64,000 bases of DNA from Lentzea fradiae (lineage in GTDB: Bacteria; Actinomycetota; Actinomycetes; Mycobacteriales; Pseudonocardiaceae), in NCBI RefSeq assembly GCF_900100955.1, contig NZ_FNCC01000001.1, forward strand, positions 372,001-436,000. The letters are read 5' to 3'. Shown in pieces: positions 18,227 to 25,980 of this stretch. The position numbers were made by a program, and so were the translations under genes. How positions within the stretch are numbered: position 1 is the stretch's first letter; the number at the start of each line of letters is the position of its first letter. The notes beneath the pieces were generated by a model that made no database searches, was not told the DNA's origin, and worked only from the letters and a program-made list of their open reading frames with translations.

Positions 18227-18811
18227 TCAAGGCCGCATCCCCGGCCCGAACCCCGTCCACCGCAGCTCCTCCGGCAGGTGCCCCATGTCGTTGTAGGCCA
18301 GCAGCGACGGCGGCGTCGAGTCACGGTGCTGGATCGCGGTGACGGAGGCGTTGCCGCAGCTCATCGCCAGCCACCGATCGGCGGGGGCGCCGAGGGCGTC
18401 GCGCACCAGCCAGGCGACCTGGTAGGCGTGCGTCACCAGCACCTCGTGCGTCTCGGTCTCGGCGGGCCGGGCGAACCGGGCGGTCAGTGCCGCCGCGAGG
18501 CGGGCGCCTTCCGCAGCCTCCGCCGCGTCGAAGCCGTCGAAGAAACCCGTCCAGGCGGGCGGCGCGTTCTTCGGCACGTGCGGGACGTGGTCGGTCAGCT
18601 CCGCCGCCTCGGCGACTTCGGCGCCGGTCAGGGAGCCCAGGACGAGGGCGGTGTCGGCGGCCCGGGGCAGGGGCGAGTGCCACACGATGTCGATCGGGGA
18701 CCGGGCCAGGCGTTCGCCGAGCAGGTGCGCCTGGCGGCTGCCGGTGCCGGTCAGCTCGCCGAACGCGCTCGCCGCGCCGTGGCGCACCACGTACAGGTGT
18801 CTGGTCGCCAT
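18227..18811 (-). CDS. Histidine phosphatase family protein (RHG motif)
   Basis: A 194-residue member of the phosphoglycerate-mutase/SixA superfamily. LYVVRHGAAS carries the catalytic His of the RHG motif, HSPLPRAADTA the second Arg, and VLVTHAYQVAWL the second catalytic His. Substrates in the family range from small phosphate esters to phosphohistidine on proteins. ATG 18811 is chosen over GTG 18823 because GGAG lies six bases before it. The gene is convergent with the PPDK-like operon, but both promoters carry the same operator motif, suggesting joint control and perhaps opposing chemistry. Confidence 0.85.
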   Translation of the reverse strand: MATRHLYVVRHGAASAFGELTGTGSRQAHLLGERLARSPIDIVWHSPLPRAADTALVLGSLTGAEVAEAAELTDHVPHVPKNAPPAWTGFFDGFDAAEAAEGARLAAALTARFARPAETETHEVLVTHAYQVAWLVRDALGAPADRWLAMSCGNASVTAIQHRDSTPPSLLAYNDMGHLPEELRWTGFGPGMRP

Positions 18812-18823
18812 GTCTCCAACCAC

Positions 18824-18858
18824 GATGTTCGCATCACTCGGATGATGTGAACATCCTA
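18824..18858 (-). promoter_or_regulatory. Inverted operator pair and -10 box of histidine phosphatase gene
   Basis: GATGTTCGCATCA (18824-18836) and TGATGTGAACATC (18843-18855) form an inverted pair with one mismatch, six bases apart. The right copy is an exact inverted match to the 13-mer at 15098-15110. On the minus strand the -10 box TAGGAT (18858-18853) overlaps the motif, so a bound repressor would block this promoter. Confidence 0.6.
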
Positions 18859-18904
18859 AATGCCTGCCGCGCGAGCCGGGAAGGTCGCGCGGCAGGCGGA
18901 CAGG

Positions 18905-19639
18905 TCAGGACACGCCGCAGTTGGGCGCCGACCAGAAGCGGCCGGAGCGGTGGGCGACGTGCACGTGGTCGTTGTGCCCGGTGTAGCCCGGCCCGAGGAT
19001 CTCGGCGAAGCCGTGGTTGCGGGCCTGCTTCGCCAGCGCGCAGAAGCCCATCGAGCCGGCGCCCAGGTCGACGGCGTCGCCGTACAGGTGGCGGCTGTTG
19101 GCCACGCCGCCGACGTTCCTGTTGCAGGTCACGCTGCGGAAGCCGCCGTTGACGGTGATGGGCCTGTCGCCCAGCGCGTGCCGCATGGCCTGCAGCTTCC
19201 ACATGGACACCAGCGCGTTGGCGCGGGCGGTCGCCGCCGAGACGTTGCCGCCCGACCAGTCGGAGTTGCACCGGTTGAGCTCGGCGTAGGTGAAGTTGAC
19301 CGGCGTGCAGTCGTTGTCCTGCAACGCGTAGAGCTTCGAGAACGTGGCGGGGCCGGCGATGCCGTCCGCGCCGAGGCCGTACGCCTGCTGGAACCGCGTC
19401 ACGGCCGCCTTGGTGGCGGGGCCGAACGAGCCGTCGATGCCGAGCACGGCGCCGTAGCCGGGGTAGCCGGCCACGCGGATCTGCAGCTGGCGGACGTCCT
19501 CACCGGACGCTCCTTGCGAAAGAGTGCGTCCCCAGGTGTAACACGCGTCGGCCGCCACCGGGTCGGCCTGTGCGGCGGCCGGTGCGACACCGAGACCGAC
19601 GACCAGGCCGAGCAGGGATAAGACGATGCGAAGTCTCAT
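18905..19639 (-). CDS. Secreted peptidoglycan-binding M15 D-Ala-D-Ala carboxypeptidase-like protein
   Basis: A 244-residue exported protein. A signal peptide ends near APAAAQADP. Residues about 40-105 are a PG_binding_1 domain (LSQGASGEDVRQLQIRVAGY then GIDGSFGPATKAAVTRFQQ). Residues about 115-244 are a zinc peptidase of the M15A type: NSRHLYGDAVDLG supplies the first His and Asp, and HNDHVHV the last His. It should trim peptide stems in the cell wall. Six or more Cys suggest disulfides outside the cell. It stands alone, divergent from the DUF2071 gene. Confidence 0.87.
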   Translation of the reverse strand: MRLRIVLSLLGLVVGLGVAPAAAQADPVAADACYTWGRTLSQGASGEDVRQLQIRVAGYPGYGAVLGIDGSFGPATKAAVTRFQQAYGLGADGIAGPATFSKLYALQDNDCTPVNFTYAELNRCNSDWSGGNVSAATARANALVSMWKLQAMRHALGDRPITVNGGFRSVTCNRNVGGVANSRHLYGDAVDLGAGSMGFCALAKQARNHGFAEILGPGYTGHNDHVHVAHRSGRFWSAPNCGVS

Positions 19640-19787
19640 GACAGCGCTACCTTTCGATCACAGGGACGTGCAGACTGTCGAGTCCCCGGTGCGTCTGTCA
19701 ATGAGCAACTAAATGAACTTCGAGTGCGACGAAGAGGAACCACCCGGATAGCCGCCGGAACCGCCGCCCTCGGGTTGAATCGGGACC

Positions 19788-20483
19788 ATGACCTTCGCTT
19801 CGCCGAGGACCATCGGCCGGTCGGCGCTGACGCAGTGGTGGGGTGACGTCACGTTCCTCCATTGGGCGGTGTCCCCTGACACCGTGGGACATCTGCTGCC
19901 CGCGGGTGTCCGGCCGGACACGGTGGACGGACGGACGTTCGTGGGGCTCATCGCGTTCCGGCTGTCGCCGCTGGGCTGGCCGGCGCTGGCGGGCCGGTGG
20001 AGCTTCCCGGAGACGAACGTGCGGCTGTACACGGTCGACGGTGCGGGACGGCGTGGCGTCGTGTTCCTGTCGATGGACGCGGGCGACGTGACGTTCGTGG
20101 CCGGTGCGCGGCTCACGCTCGGACTGCCGTACATGGTGTCGGACATGGCGGTGCGCCGGGACGGCGGCGAGATCACCTACACCTGCCGGCGCAGGTGGCC
20201 GCGTCGTCCCGGCGCGACGAGCACGCTCACGGTGCGGCCGGGGGAGAGGATCGAGCCGAGCCCGGTGGACGAGTTCCTCACGGCCAGGTGGGGACTGCAC
20301 ACGTCCTGGCTGGGCCGGACCACGTACCTGCCGAACCACCACGCGCCGTGGGACCTCCACCGCGCCACGGTCGTCCACGGTGACGACAACCTGGTGGCGT
20401 CGGCGGGGATCGCGGTCACAGGACCGCCCATGAGCGTCCTGTACTCGCCGGGGGTGCGGGCGAGGTTCGGGCTTCCGGCGTGA
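19788..20483 (+). CDS. DUF2071 (YqjF-like) protein
   Basis: A 231-residue protein matching the DUF2071 pattern: LTQWWGDVTFLHWAVSPDTV near the start, FVGLIAFRLS, then FPETNVRLYTVDGAGRRGVV, YMVSDMAV and a late RATVVHGDDNLVASAGI. The biochemical function of the family is unknown; the fold is related to acetoacetate decarboxylase. No operon partner is evident: the next gene is convergent with a 3-base gap. Confidence 0.8.
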   Translation: MTFASPRTIGRSALTQWWGDVTFLHWAVSPDTVGHLLPAGVRPDTVDGRTFVGLIAFRLSPLGWPALAGRWSFPETNVRLYTVDGAGRRGVVFLSMDAGDVTFVAGARLTLGLPYMVSDMAVRRDGGEITYTCRRRWPRRPGATSTLTVRPGERIEPSPVDEFLTARWGLHTSWLGRTTYLPNHHAPWDLHRATVVHGDDNLVASAGIAVTGPPMSVLYSPGVRARFGLPA

Positions 20484-20486
20484 CGG

Positions 20487-20714
20487 TCAGTCGGGGATGT
20501 CGCGCGGGTCGCTGCTGCGCGGGTAGGTGTTCTTCTCGCCGATGGTGCCGTCCATGTTGCGGATGATGTGCTCGACGCCGCGCTCGATGGCCATCTCGCG
20601 GCCCTTGGCGACGGCCTCCGCCTTGGTGTCGTGCGTGCTGGATGCCTGTGAGTTGCCTTCCACCTTGTTCTTCCACGTCCCGTTCTCGTGGTAGGTCTCC
20701 ACATCGCCCTGCAT
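20487..20714 (-). CDS. DUF2188 small protein
   Basis: A 75-residue protein with the DUF2188 layout: YHENGTWKNKVEGNSQASST, a short helix (TKAEAVAKGREMAIERG), a strand and DGTIGEKNTY. Members are small basic/acidic stress-associated proteins of unknown role. ATG 20714 is preferred over GTG 20717 because GAGGAGG lies five bases before it. Confidence 0.8.
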   Translation of the reverse strand: MQGDVETYHENGTWKNKVEGNSQASSTHDTKAEAVAKGREMAIERGVEHIIRNMDGTIGEKNTYPRSSDPRDIPD

Positions 20715-20858
20715 CACGGCCTCCTCGCTCGTGGGGTCGGGGGGAGGGTGCCCAGTCCGCCGATCATCGACACCACCGGGGGCGGAACGATGCGCGAGTC
20801 CGAAGTGGACTGCCGGTGGCCGGCGTCACGTGACGCGGCTCGTCCCGGCCGCCGGCGT

Positions 20859-20872
20859 TTGTCATGCGACAA
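20859..20872. promoter_or_regulatory. Dyad TTGTC-N4-GACAA upstream of phosphatase gene
   Basis: TTGTC (20859-20863) and GACAA (20868-20872) form a short inverted repeat in the 248-base region between the divergent DUF2188 and phosphatase genes. It is the only clear symmetry there. Any regulator is unknown. Confidence 0.25.
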
Positions 20873-20962
20873 TGGTCCGGACGGTGACGGCACGGCGGCG
20901 GGGGCTTGGTGGGGACGGATGAGGCTGCGGTGCGCACCTTTCTGTGACCTTGGTCTGGTGGC

Positions 20963-22201
20963 ATGACGACAGGGCTGCCCGCCGCGACCGGCGGTGTCGA
21001 GGCGTTGCGGGCGCTGCTGCGGTCCCTCTGCGACGAGCACGGTGTGGACGTCGAGCTCCGGGCCCGTCTCGTGCTCAGCGCGACGCTGCTGGCGCGCGGC
21101 CACCTCACGGCCGAGCCCGCCACCGCCCGCGCCGAGGTGCGGACGGACCAGGACGGCGCGGCGACCCTGGTGGTCACGGTGCCGTTGCGCGCACCGCTCG
21201 ACCGCACGCGTCCGCTGAACCTGCCGTTGCTCCCCGAACCCGTGGACGGACCCGCCGCCGTGTGGCACGTCCCGTGCGGCGGGCAGTCGCGCGACGACGG
21301 AGCAGCCGACGACGGGGCAGCTGACGACAGGGCAGCTGACGACGACCTGCGCGCCACCGAGCTGGAGCTGCGGGCGAGCCTGGGGCGCACCGAGGAGCTG
21401 GAGCGCGAGCGCCGGCAGCTGCAGGAGGAGCTGGCCGAGACCAACACCGGCGTGCTCGCGATGTACGTCGAGCTGGAGCAGCGCGACGAACAGCTCCGCC
21501 GGGCCCACGCGGTGATCTTCCGCGAGCTGGAGGACGCCCTGCGCCCGCCGCCTCCGGTCGTCGCGGGCGTCGAGCTGGCCGTGCACTACAAGCCCGCTGA
21601 CCGGGACGCGCCCACGGGCGGCGACCTGTACGACTGGTTCGTCCTCCCGGACGGCAGCCTGCAGATCATCGTCGTCGACGCCGTGGGCCACGGCGTCACC
21701 TGCACCCGCAACGCCCTCAACGTCACGCACACCATCCGCACGCTGACCCGCGAGGGCCACGCGTTCGAACACCTGGTGCGGCGGGCCGCCGAGATCGACG
21801 AGGGCCCGATGGCGACCGTGCTGCTCGCCCGGCTCGACCCGCGCACCGGTGAGCTGCGCCTCGCCGGTGGCGGCCACCCGCCCGCACTGCTGGTGCCCGC
21901 CGCCGGAGAACCCGTCTACCTGCACGCACCCGGCCGTGGCGTGGGGTTCCCCTCACCCGGCAGCACCGAGGTCCGCACCGCCCTGATGAGGCCCGGCGAC
22001 CAGCTGCTGCTCTACACCGACGGGCTCGTGGAGAGCCGCGGCGACGTGGACGAGGGCGAGGAACGGCTCGTCAGCGCGGCCGGGAAGCACGCGAAGGACC
22101 CGCTGGACACGGCGCTGTCCGCCATCGTGCGGGAGATGCACGACGTGGTCGTGTACACCGACGACACGGTCCTGCTGGGCCTCCGGTTCGGCTCGGCCTG
22201 A
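20963..22201 (+). CDS. SpoIIE-type PPM serine phosphatase
   Basis: A 412-residue soluble protein of the RsbU/SpoIIE phosphatase family, which dephosphorylates anti-anti-sigma factors. Residues 1-85 resemble a degenerate HATPase module. Residues 111-127 are a DDGAADD-type repeat, followed by a coiled coil (about 130-185). The catalytic domain covers about 195-405: GGDLYDWFVLPDG and IIVVDAVGHGVTCT hold metal-binding Asp, and LLLYTDGLVESRG and YTDDTVLLGLRF supply the last ones. No sensor domain such as PAS or GAF is visible. No STAS protein is encoded nearby, so its partner is elsewhere. Confidence 0.85.
   Translation: MTTGLPAATGGVEALRALLRSLCDEHGVDVELRARLVLSATLLARGHLTAEPATARAEVRTDQDGAATLVVTVPLRAPLDRTRPLNLPLLPEPVDGPAAVWHVPCGGQSRDDGAADDGAADDRAADDDLRATELELRASLGRTEELERERRQLQEELAETNTGVLAMYVELEQRDEQLRRAHAVIFRELEDALRPPPPVVAGVELAVHYKPADRDAPTGGDLYDWFVLPDGSLQIIVVDAVGHGVTCTRNALNVTHTIRTLTREGHAFEHLVRRAAEIDEGPMATVLLARLDPRTGELRLAGGGHPPALLVPAAGEPVYLHAPGRGVGFPSPGSTEVRTALMRPGDQLLLYTDGLVESRGDVDEGEERLVSAAGKHAKDPLDTALSAIVREMHDVVVYTDDTVLLGLRFGSA
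21293..21343 (+). repeat. In-frame 15-base tandem repeat
   Basis: Three 15-base units (GACGACGGAGCAGCC, GACGACGGGGCAGCT, GACGACAGGGCAGCT) followed by a partial GACGAC lie inside the phosphatase gene. They encode an acidic linker of DDxAA pentads between the N-terminal domain and the coiled coil. Copy number may vary between strains. Confidence 0.7.
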
Positions 22202-22212
22202 CGCAGCCCTGC

Positions 22213-23112
22213 CTAACGCACCACCAGGTCCTGCCGGACCCAGTCGGGCATCGAGCCGTGAGAGGGCTTCCACCCCAGCTCGCGGGCACGGGTGGCGCGG
22301 ACGCGGCTGTTCGCGCCCAGCGCGTACCGGGCCTTGCCCTCGCCCCAGGCCGCGGCGGCGTCGGCCAGTGGCCACGGCTGGACCGGGCCGAGCCCGAGCC
22401 GGTCGGCGACGGCCGCGCCGATCTCCGCGAACGACGACTCGCCGTTCTCCACGAAGTAGAACCCCGCGGCGGAGGGGTCGGTGAGAACCAGCGAGTACAG
22501 CGCCGCCATGTCGTCGAGGTGCACGGTGGACCAGGTGTTGGCGCCGGTGCCCACCACCCGGACGACCCCGCTCGCCCGCGCCTGCTCGACCAGCGGCGTC
22601 AGCAGCACGGTGTCGGGGTTGGGCTGCCGTCCGGTGCCGTAGATCAGGGAGTTGCACAGCACGACACCGCGCACGCCGTCCGCCGCGACGACGTCCATGT
22701 CGAGCGCGAACCTGGCCTGCCGCACGGGATGGGAGTCCGCGACCACCTCGTCCGCGTCGTCGAAGACGTGCGGGGACAGCGCGAGCCCTCGGGCGTCGTC
22801 GCCGATGAGGCTGGTGCCGCTGGTGTGCACCAACGGCTTGCCGCTTCCCCGCAGACCGCGCAGCAACGCCTCGGCGGCGCCGCGGTGGTCGCTGTTCGCC
22901 GCGTTGACGACGCCGTCCGCGCGTTCCGCCTCCGCGGCCAGCAGACCGGCGTCGTCCAGGTCGCCCTGGACGGGCACGACCCCGGCCTCCCGCAGGAACG
23001 GCGCGTGATCGGGGTTGCGGACGAGGCCGCGCACCGCGTGGCCCTCCGCGGTGAGCCGTGCGCCGATGGCGCCGCCGATGTATCCGGCAGCGCCGGTGAG
23101 GAAGATGTTCAT
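22213..23112 (-). CDS. NAD-dependent epimerase/dehydratase family protein
   Basis: A 299-residue extended-SDR protein. FLTGAAGYIGGAIGARL is the NAD(P)-binding motif, VHTSGTSLIGDD the Ser region and NSLIYGTG the segment after the active site. It lacks an obvious YxxxK at the usual place, so it belongs to the atypical NmrA/reductase-like branch. Substrate unknown. It reads in the same direction as the XRE-cupin gene, which lies 103 bases upstream of its start. A near-perfect dyad lies in that gap. Confidence 0.82.
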   Translation of the reverse strand: MNIFLTGAAGYIGGAIGARLTAEGHAVRGLVRNPDHAPFLREAGVVPVQGDLDDAGLLAAEAERADGVVNAANSDHRGAAEALLRGLRGSGKPLVHTSGTSLIGDDARGLALSPHVFDDADEVVADSHPVRQARFALDMDVVAADGVRGVVLCNSLIYGTGRQPNPDTVLLTPLVEQARASGVVRVVGTGANTWSTVHLDDMAALYSLVLTDPSAAGFYFVENGESSFAEIGAAVADRLGLGPVQPWPLADAAAAWGEGKARYALGANSRVRATRARELGWKPSHGSMPDWVRQDLVVR

Positions 23113-23180
23113 CGTGCCCTTCTCGGTGGTGACCGTCTCGTCCCGACGCTAGGCCGGACGGCGGGACACCACCGAGGAAG

Positions 23181-23197
23181 TTTGACCGGCGGGCAAA
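23181..23197. promoter_or_regulatory. Dyad upstream of the epimerase gene
   Basis: TTTGACCGGCGGGCAAA is an imperfect 17-base palindrome (pattern TTTGnCCGnCGGnCAAA). A candidate minus-strand -10 TAGCGT lies between it and the epimerase start, placing the dyad at an activator position. The neighbouring XRE-cupin regulator is a possible binder. Confidence 0.35.
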
Positions 23198-23215
23198 ACG
23201 CGGCCGCCGGTCCGG

Positions 23216-23800
23216 TCAGACGGCCACCCGCGCCGCGGCCCGCACCTTGGCGCGTTCGCCCTGGTGGCCGAGGATGCTGAGCACCTCGACCGGGTGGTCG
23301 TCGGCGGGGCCGAACCAGTGCGGCGTCCTCGTGTCGAACTCGGCCGTCTCACCGGGGTTCAGCACGACGTCCTCGCCGCCGAGGACGAGCCGCAGCCGCC
23401 CGTCCAGGACGTAGAGCCACTCGTAGCCCTCGTGGCTCGCCACCTCCGGCATCCGGCGGCGCCGAGGGGAGATGACGAGCTTGTACGCCTGCAGGTTCCC
23501 CGGCCTCCTGGCCAGCGGCAGCAGCGTCATCCCGTTGCGGCTCACGGGTTTCAGCCGCAGCCGGGGATCACCGGTCTCGGGCGCGGCGACCAGGTCGTCC
23601 AGCGACACGCGCAGCTCGCGGGCGAGCACCAGCAGCACCTCCAGGCTCGGCCGGCGCTGCCCGTTCTCCAGGCGCGACAACATGCTGACGGACATCCCGG
23701 CCGCCCCGGACAGCTCGGCCAGCGTGAGCCCGCGGTGCCGGCGCAGGCTCCGCAGCCGGGGCCCGATGGCGTCCACCGTGGAGGTCACGTCCTGGTCCAT
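23216..23800 (-). CDS. XRE-family regulator with C-terminal cupin domain
   Basis: A 194-residue two-domain regulator. Residues about 12-70 are an XRE helix-turn-helix (LRSLRRHRGLTLAELSGAAG then SVSMLSRLENGQRRPSLEVL). Residues about 105-190 are a small-molecule-sensing cupin (EGYEWLYVLDGRLRLVLGGE, LNPGETAEFDTRTPHWFGP). This class often represses or activates adjacent metabolic genes. ATG 23800 gives the usual N-terminal length; no strong ribosome site is visible. The epimerase gene that follows on the same strand is the most likely target. Confidence 0.87.
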   Translation of the reverse strand: MDQDVTSTVDAIGPRLRSLRRHRGLTLAELSGAAGMSVSMLSRLENGQRRPSLEVLLVLARELRVSLDDLVAAPETGDPRLRLKPVSRNGMTLLPLARRPGNLQAYKLVISPRRRRMPEVASHEGYEWLYVLDGRLRLVLGGEDVVLNPGETAEFDTRTPHWFGPADDHPVEVLSILGHQGERAKVRAAARVAV

Positions 23801-23898
23801 CACCCCAGTCTGCCAGCAGGGCAACCGCTCCCCGCCCGGCTCCGGGTATCCCTGTCAGGGACACGCACCGCGCGCGGACCGGGGTCATACTCGGAGAC

Positions 23899-24783
23899 GT
23901 GGATGAGATCGCGAGGCTCGGGGAGTTCCTCAGGACCCGGCGCGCGCAGCTGCGTCCTGAGGACGTCGGCGTGCCCACCTACGGCGAGCGGCGGCGCGTG
24001 CCGGGGCTGCGCCGCGACGAGCTCGCCCGGCTGGCCGGTGTGAGCAGCTCCTACTACACGAGACTCGAACAGGGGCACTCGACCGGCGCCTCGGCGGAGG
24101 TGCTGGACGCGCTCGCCACCGCGTTGCGCCTGGACGACGACGAACGCCGCCACCTGCACACCCTCGCCAGGCCCGTGCGTCCCGCCCGCAGGCGCAGGCC
24201 CGCTCCCGAACGCGTGGGCGAGGCGACGGGAGAGCTGCTCGCCGCGCTGGAGGACGTGCCCGCGCTCGCGCTCGGCCGCCGCACCGACGTGCTGGCGTGG
24301 AACCGGCTCGGGCACGCGCTGTTCGCCGGTCACCTGGACTTCGGCGCCGTGGACGACCCGGCGCGCCGCCCGAACATGGCCCGCCTGGTGTTCCTCGACC
24401 CGCACTCGCGCGACCTGTACCCGGACTGGCCGGTCAAGGCGAGGGCCGCGGTGGGCAACCTGCGCATGATCGCCGCGCAGCACCCCGACGACGCCTCGCT
24501 GTACGAGCTGGTCGGCGAGCTCAGCTCCACCAGCGCGGAGTTCGCCTCGATGTGGGCCGACCACCGCGTCCGGCCCTGCGCCACGGCCGTCTACGGGATG
24601 CGGCACCCCGTCGTCGGGTCGCTGACCGTCACGCAGCAGACCCTGACCAACGGCACGGGAACGTGCGTCGTGATCGCGACGACGGAACAGGGCTCGCCGT
24701 CGCAGGCCGCGTTGTCCCTGCTGGCGCAGGCAGCCGCCGAGTCGTCCGCGCGGGTCAGCCGGACCGGCGGCCGCGTGCGGTGA
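23899..24783 (+). CDS. Helix-turn-helix regulator with MmyB-like ligand-binding domain
   Basis: A 294-residue regulator. Residues about 5-85 are an XRE domain of the actinobacterial type (FLRTRRAQLRPEDVGVPTYG then LRRDELARLAGVSSSYYTRL). Residues about 105-270 form the MmyB-like PAS-related domain, recognisable by VLAWNRLGHALFAG, RNMARLVFLDP-like NMARLVFLDPHSRDLYPDW and GMRHPVVGSLTV. It may start without a leader: CATACT lies eight bases before GTG 23899 and the only GGAG is too close to serve as a ribosome site. Its end overlaps the convergent MarR gene by 29 bases. Confidence 0.85.
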   Translation: MDEIARLGEFLRTRRAQLRPEDVGVPTYGERRRVPGLRRDELARLAGVSSSYYTRLEQGHSTGASAEVLDALATALRLDDDERRHLHTLARPVRPARRRRPAPERVGEATGELLAALEDVPALALGRRTDVLAWNRLGHALFAGHLDFGAVDDPARRPNMARLVFLDPHSRDLYPDWPVKARAAVGNLRMIAAQHPDDASLYELVGELSSTSAEFASMWADHRVRPCATAVYGMRHPVVGSLTVTQQTLTNGTGTCVVIATTEQGSPSQAALSLLAQAAAESSARVSRTGGRVR

Positions 24784-25152
24784 GCTGCCGCGTCTGCTCG
24801 CGCAGCACCTCCGCCGTCCGCGTCACCCAGTCGGCGATCACGGCCTGCTCCTCGGCCGAGTAGCGGGCGGCCAGCTCCGCCATCGCCTTCTCCAGCCCGC
24901 CGAACGCGTCCCCGAACGCGCCGGGCACCGCGGTGATCACCAGCCTGCGCCGGTCCTCGGGGTCGGGGGAGCGCCGGGCGAGCCCCGCCCGTTCCAGCCG
25001 GTCGACGACGCCGGTGATCGCGCCGGGGGTGAGCCCAGCTCCTTGGCCAGCTGACCGGCGGACACCGACCCGGCGCCGATGAACGCGAGCGCCCGCTGGT
25101 CGACCGCGGTCACGCCCAGGCTGGCCCCGACGGCCTCGTGGAACGCGACCAC
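24755..25152 (-). pseudogene. MarR-family regulator, frameshifted near 25035
   Basis: The protein is split over two frames. The upstream frame reads FHEAVGASLGVTAVDQRALA and SAGQLAKELG; the downstream frame continues LTPGAITGVVDRLERAGLAR, RSPDPEDRRRLVI and AELAARYSAEEQAVIADWV, which is the rest of a MarR winged helix and dimer helix. One extra C (plus strand) in the CCC at 25034-25036 restores LAKELGLTPGAITGVVD and about 132 residues. GTG 25152 is the first usable start, but the frame stays open upstream to the anti-sigma stop ([11 protein letters not shown]), so the true start may be earlier. Sequencing error is more likely than real decay. Confidence 0.75.
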
Positions 25153-25178
25153 GGCGGTGCTCAGCTCTCGTCTCGAAG

Positions 25179-25934
25179 TCAGGCGGCGCGGTGGCGGGTG
25201 ACCGGGCGCAGCCGGACGCGGCGGCGGGTGCGGGGCCGGTCGGCGCGGCCGGACAGGTCACCGGACGTGCTCGTCTCGCCGGACTCGTCGCCCGCGGCCG
25301 GGGTGCGCCCGCCGGGGTCGCGTCCGGCGAAGTGCACGAGGGCCAGCAGGGCGAGCCCCGCCAGCAGCAGCGAGTGCGACAGGACGCGGCCGACCGTGGC
25401 CGTGCCGCTGAGGAGGTCGCTCGCCGAGTAGGGAACGAGCACCGCGACGAACGCGGCCGTGACGGGCAGCGTGCCCGACGTCGCGGCCGGGCGCAGCGCC
25501 GTCCACAGCAGGCCCAGCCCCAGCGCGAGGTTCCAGGCCGTGCTCTCGTTGAACAGGTGGCTGCCGCCGACGCCGGTGGCGTGCCCGCCGTGGCCGCCCG
25601 TCCCACCGCCGATGACCTGGGCGAGACCGAGGGTCAGCTGCGCGACCGCGACACCGCCGAGCAGCATGCGCGGCAGCCAGTCCCGCGTCTTGGCCGGTTC
25701 GAGCTCCCCGGCCTCCGCCATGATCGCGGCGGTGAGGTCGGGCACCGCGGTGGCGGGACGGACGCGCAGGGAGCGGGTGAGGGTCGCGGCGCTCTCCTCC
25801 CACACCCGGCAGGACGCGCACGCCGCCAGGTGCTCGTCGGCCTGCTCGGCGGGCACGCCTTCCGGTTCGCCGTCGAGCCGCGCGGACAGGGCTTCTCGGC
25901 AGGTGTCGCACTCCACGCACCTATTGTCGGCCAT
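25179..25934 (-). CDS. Zinc-finger membrane anti-sigma factor (putative anti-SigC)
   Basis: A 251-residue membrane protein. The N-terminal zf-HC2 zinc finger shows Cys12 and His35-x3-Cys39-x2-Cys42 with additional Cys6 and Cys9; such domains hold ECF sigma factors inactive. Hydrophobic helices follow at about 89-108, 132-147, 155-172 and 185-202. Between the first two is a glycine/histidine loop ([14 protein letters not shown], His115, 118, 126) that would face outside and could bind a metal. The gene is divergent from a SigC-like sigma gene with a 46-base gap, not co-transcribed as is usual. Target and metal are inferred. Confidence 0.8.
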   Translation of the reverse strand: MADNRCVECDTCREALSARLDGEPEGVPAEQADEHLAACASCRVWEESAATLTRSLRVRPATAVPDLTAAIMAEAGELEPAKTRDWLPRMLLGGVAVAQLTLGLAQVIGGGTGGHGGHATGVGGSHLFNESTAWNLALGLGLLWTALRPAATSGTLPVTAAFVAVLVPYSASDLLSGTATVGRVLSHSLLLAGLALLALVHFAGRDPGGRTPAAGDESGETSTSGDLSGRADRPRTRRRVRLRPVTRHRAA

Positions 25935-25939
25935 GAGGC

Positions 25940-25969
25940 GTAACCGGTTCCCCACACGCGTTGGGTTAC
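25940..25969. promoter_or_regulatory. Inverted repeat in the sigC/anti-sigma divergent promoter
   Basis: GTAACC (25940-25945) and GGTTAC (25964-25969) are exact complements 18 bases apart, filling the 46-base gap between the two divergent starts. AACCGGTT within the left arm is itself palindromic. Equal half-promoters for autoregulation or a dimeric regulator site are both possible. Confidence 0.35.
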
Positions 25970-25980
25970 TCTCACGAGTC

